Positions 6,082 through 7,421 of a DNA stretch of 7,421 bases are shown here, piece by piece. Below the pieces are notes generated by a model, which saw nothing but the letters and a program-made list of their open reading frames with translations, had not been told where the DNA came from and did no database searches. Both the position numbers and the translations under genes were made by a program. The stretch is from Chloroflexota bacterium (GTDB taxonomy: Bacteria > Chloroflexota > Dehalococcoidia > JACQGW01). Each line of letters opens with the position of its first letter. The stretch's first letter is position 1. The stretch lies in NCBI GenBank assembly GCA_016199325.1, contig JACQGW010000131.1, positions 1 through 7,421 of the forward strand, in the 5' to 3' direction.

Positions 6082-7350
6082 ATGATACCGCTTCGGCCTG
6101 ATCCTGAGCGCATTCGCGCCGACCTGGAGGCGCTCGCCAACTTCGTCGAGCCGGCGCTGCCGGGGTATACGCGCCGGTCGTTCACGCCGGTGTACTTCCA
6201 GGCACGCGAATGGCTTGGCGCTCAGATGGCGGCCGCCGGCCTCGCCGTCACGACGGATGCCGCCGGCAACCTGATCGGTCGGCTGGATGGCGAGCGGGCG
6301 GATCTGCCGCCGATCCTGATCGGCTCGCACACCGACACCGTCGTGGGGGGCGGCCGGTTCGACGGGATGGTCGGCGTCGTCGGCGCCGTCGAAGTTGTCC
6401 GCTGCCTGCAGGCGGCCGGGCATCGACTGGTTCACTCGCTGGAGGTCGTCGACTTCCTGGCCGAGGAGCCGACCGAGTATGGCGTCTCGACGGTGGGCAG
6501 CCGCGGGATGGTTGGCGCGCTGTCGCCTGCGATGCTGAGTCGGATCAACCCGGCCGGCGAGCGACTGGACGCCGCTATTCGGCGGGCCGGCGGCGAGCCC
6601 GAGCAGCTATCAGAGCCGCTCCGCCGTCCAGGTGAGGTCGCCGCCTTCGTCGAGCTGCACATCGAGCAGGGTCCGGTCCTCTGGCAGCGAGGCCTTTCCA
6701 TCGGCGTCGTCACCGGCATCGCCGGCATCAAGCGATACCAGGTGGCGATCACGGGATCCCCGAACCACGCCGGCACGACGCCGATGGACGTCCGGCGGGA
6801 TGCCCTGGCTGCCGCCGCCGAGCTGGTCCTGGCCGTCGAGGCGATCTGCCGCGCTCCGCAGGGCGCGCCGCTCGTCGGCACCGTCGGCAGGATCACGGTT
6901 CACCCGAACGCGCCCAATGTCGTCCCCGGCTCCGTCGAGCTCTTCGCCGAGATGCGGTCGATCTCACAGCCGGTCCTGGACGGGGCGACTGCCGCCTTCG
7001 AGGACGCCATTCGCCGCCTGGCCGCTGCTCGTGGGGTGGACGCCGCCGCCGACCTCGTCTCGACCGCCGCCCCGGCGCCGGTCTCCCCCGCGATGCAGGA
7101 CCGCATCGCCGGCGCCTGCGACGCGCTCGGGCTGTCATACACCCACCTCCCCAGCGGCGCCGGCCATGACGCGATGCATCTGGCAACGATCGCTCCGATG
7201 GGGATGATCTTCGTGCCGAGCGTCGGCGGCCGAAGCCACTGCCCCGAGGAATGGACCGACTGGAGCGACGTCGCGGCGGGCGTCGCCGCTCTGCTGGAGG
7301 TCGTTCGGCGGCTTGATAGCGTTGATCCGCGTCCCGCTCCGTCATGCTGA
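6082..7350 (+). CDS. M20-family hydantoinase/carbamoylase-type amidase (allantoate amidohydrolase or N-carbamoyl-L-amino-acid hydrolase)
   Basis: Cytosolic metal-dependent hydrolase of 422 residues, normal family length, expected to cleave a ureido (N-carbamoyl) group to ammonia, CO2 and an amine or amino acid. The metal-ligand pattern is complete: His83 (GSHTDT), Asp94 (GGRFDGMVG), Glu128/Glu129 (DFLAEEP), His193 (LHIEQGP) and His386 (GGRSHCPEEW). The dimerisation/substrate lid shows GSPNHAGTTPMDVRRDAL (225-242) and AEMRS with Arg292; SGAGHDAMHLA is the family signature before the last ligand. An in-frame TGA at 6073-6075 makes ATG 6082 the first possible start, but no clear Shine-Dalgarno sequence precedes it. 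The last codons, TCA TGC TGA, lie inside a REP-like repeat. Sequence alone does not separate allantoate, ureidoglycolate, beta-ureidopropionate and N-carbamoyl-amino-acid hydrolases. It is co-oriented with the lyase 250 bp upstream, so co-transcription is possible. Confidence 0.9.
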   Translation: MIPLRPDPERIRADLEALANFVEPALPGYTRRSFTPVYFQAREWLGAQMAAAGLAVTTDAAGNLIGRLDGERADLPPILIGSHTDTVVGGGRFDGMVGVVGAVEVVRCLQAAGHRLVHSLEVVDFLAEEPTEYGVSTVGSRGMVGALSPAMLSRINPAGERLDAAIRRAGGEPEQLSEPLRRPGEVAAFVELHIEQGPVLWQRGLSIGVVTGIAGIKRYQVAITGSPNHAGTTPMDVRRDALAAAAELVLAVEAICRAPQGAPLVGTVGRITVHPNAPNVVPGSVELFAEMRSISQPVLDGATAAFEDAIRRLAAARGVDAAADLVSTAAPAPVSPAMQDRIAGACDALGLSYTHLPSGAGHDAMHLATIAPMGMIFVPSVGGRSHCPEEWTDWSDVAAGVAALLEVVRRLDSVDPRPAPSC

Positions 7351-7421
7351 GCCGCGGCTCAGCATCTTCCCGGACTGAGCCAGCAGCGCCCGGGGAGATG
7401 CTTCGCTGCGGCTCAGCATGA
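7342..7421. repeat. REP-like inverted doublet overlapping the amidase stop codon (80 bp)
   Basis: Same design as the doublet at 3964-4042: left arm 7342-7369, 24-bp spacer containing the shared CCAGCAGCG, right arm 7394-7421 with the exact family sequence. The left arm is changed so that 7344-7365 is a perfect 22-bp palindrome (half-site ATGCTGAGCCG). The first nine bases encode Ser, Cys and the stop of the amidase. The hairpins may act as a transcript end or 3' stabiliser, though there is no T-tract. The element ends exactly at the window edge, so flanking sequence is not visible. Confidence 0.85.

Noticed and set aside
5444..6085. 213-codon plus-strand open frame spanning the lyase end and the repeat gap
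   Set aside because: It is out of frame with the lyase over its conserved C-terminal region, and its remainder is translated repeat sequence.
7342..7421. Intrinsic terminator of the amidase gene
   Set aside because: The hairpins are strong but no T-tract follows, and the same element occurs upstream of a gene at 3964-4042. I therefore annotate it as a repeat.

Overview
The window is GC-rich bacterial chromosomal DNA (GGC/GCC/CTG/GTC codons dominate). It holds three full-length genes and an unusual density of short inverted repeats. Secreted multidomain subtilases, interspersed repeats of the CATGCTGAG...GAAGCATCTC and AACCGCAGAG types, and the overall composition remind me of Chloroflexota (Thermomicrobia/Sphaerobacter-like). 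That placement is inference from style and is not proven by any marker gene here.

Layout: (1) 83-3484, minus strand, is a large secreted Vpr-like S8 subtilase with signal peptide, I9-type propeptide, PA-domain insertion, intact Asp/His/Ser triad and a long beta-rich C-terminal part. (2) 3485-4187 is a 703-bp divergent intergenic region. For the subtilase it holds a near-consensus sigma70-type promoter with a perfect tandem 15-bp repeat just upstream of its -35 box, and two perfect inverted repeats in the presumed 5' leader. Its other half holds a weaker rightward promoter candidate and a cluster of REP-like repeats. (3) 4188-5831, plus strand, is a histidine ammonia-lyase (HutH) with the MIO triad and the histidine-specific active-site residues. 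(4) 5832-6081 is a 250-bp gap filled by two further repeat types, including a large imperfect inverted repeat. (5) 6082-7350, plus strand, is an M20-family amidase of the hydantoinase/carbamoylase (allantoate amidohydrolase / N-carbamoyl-L-amino-acid hydrolase) type. Its last two sense codons and stop codon lie inside another REP-like doublet, which runs to the end of the window.

How they may work together: the subtilase would release peptides outside the cell, the lyase would start histidine breakdown by deaminating it to urocanate, and the amidase would release ammonia/CO2 from a ureido compound. All three fit scavenging of nitrogen and carbon from organic matter. The link between the lyase and the amidase is only co-orientation and proximity.

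I see no CRISPR array, tRNA, rRNA, transposase, phage gene or defence system. The parts most worth a second look are the REP-like doublets (with GGAG flanking the hairpin, one converted to a perfect 22-bp palindrome that supplies a stop codon) and the subtilase promoter architecture.
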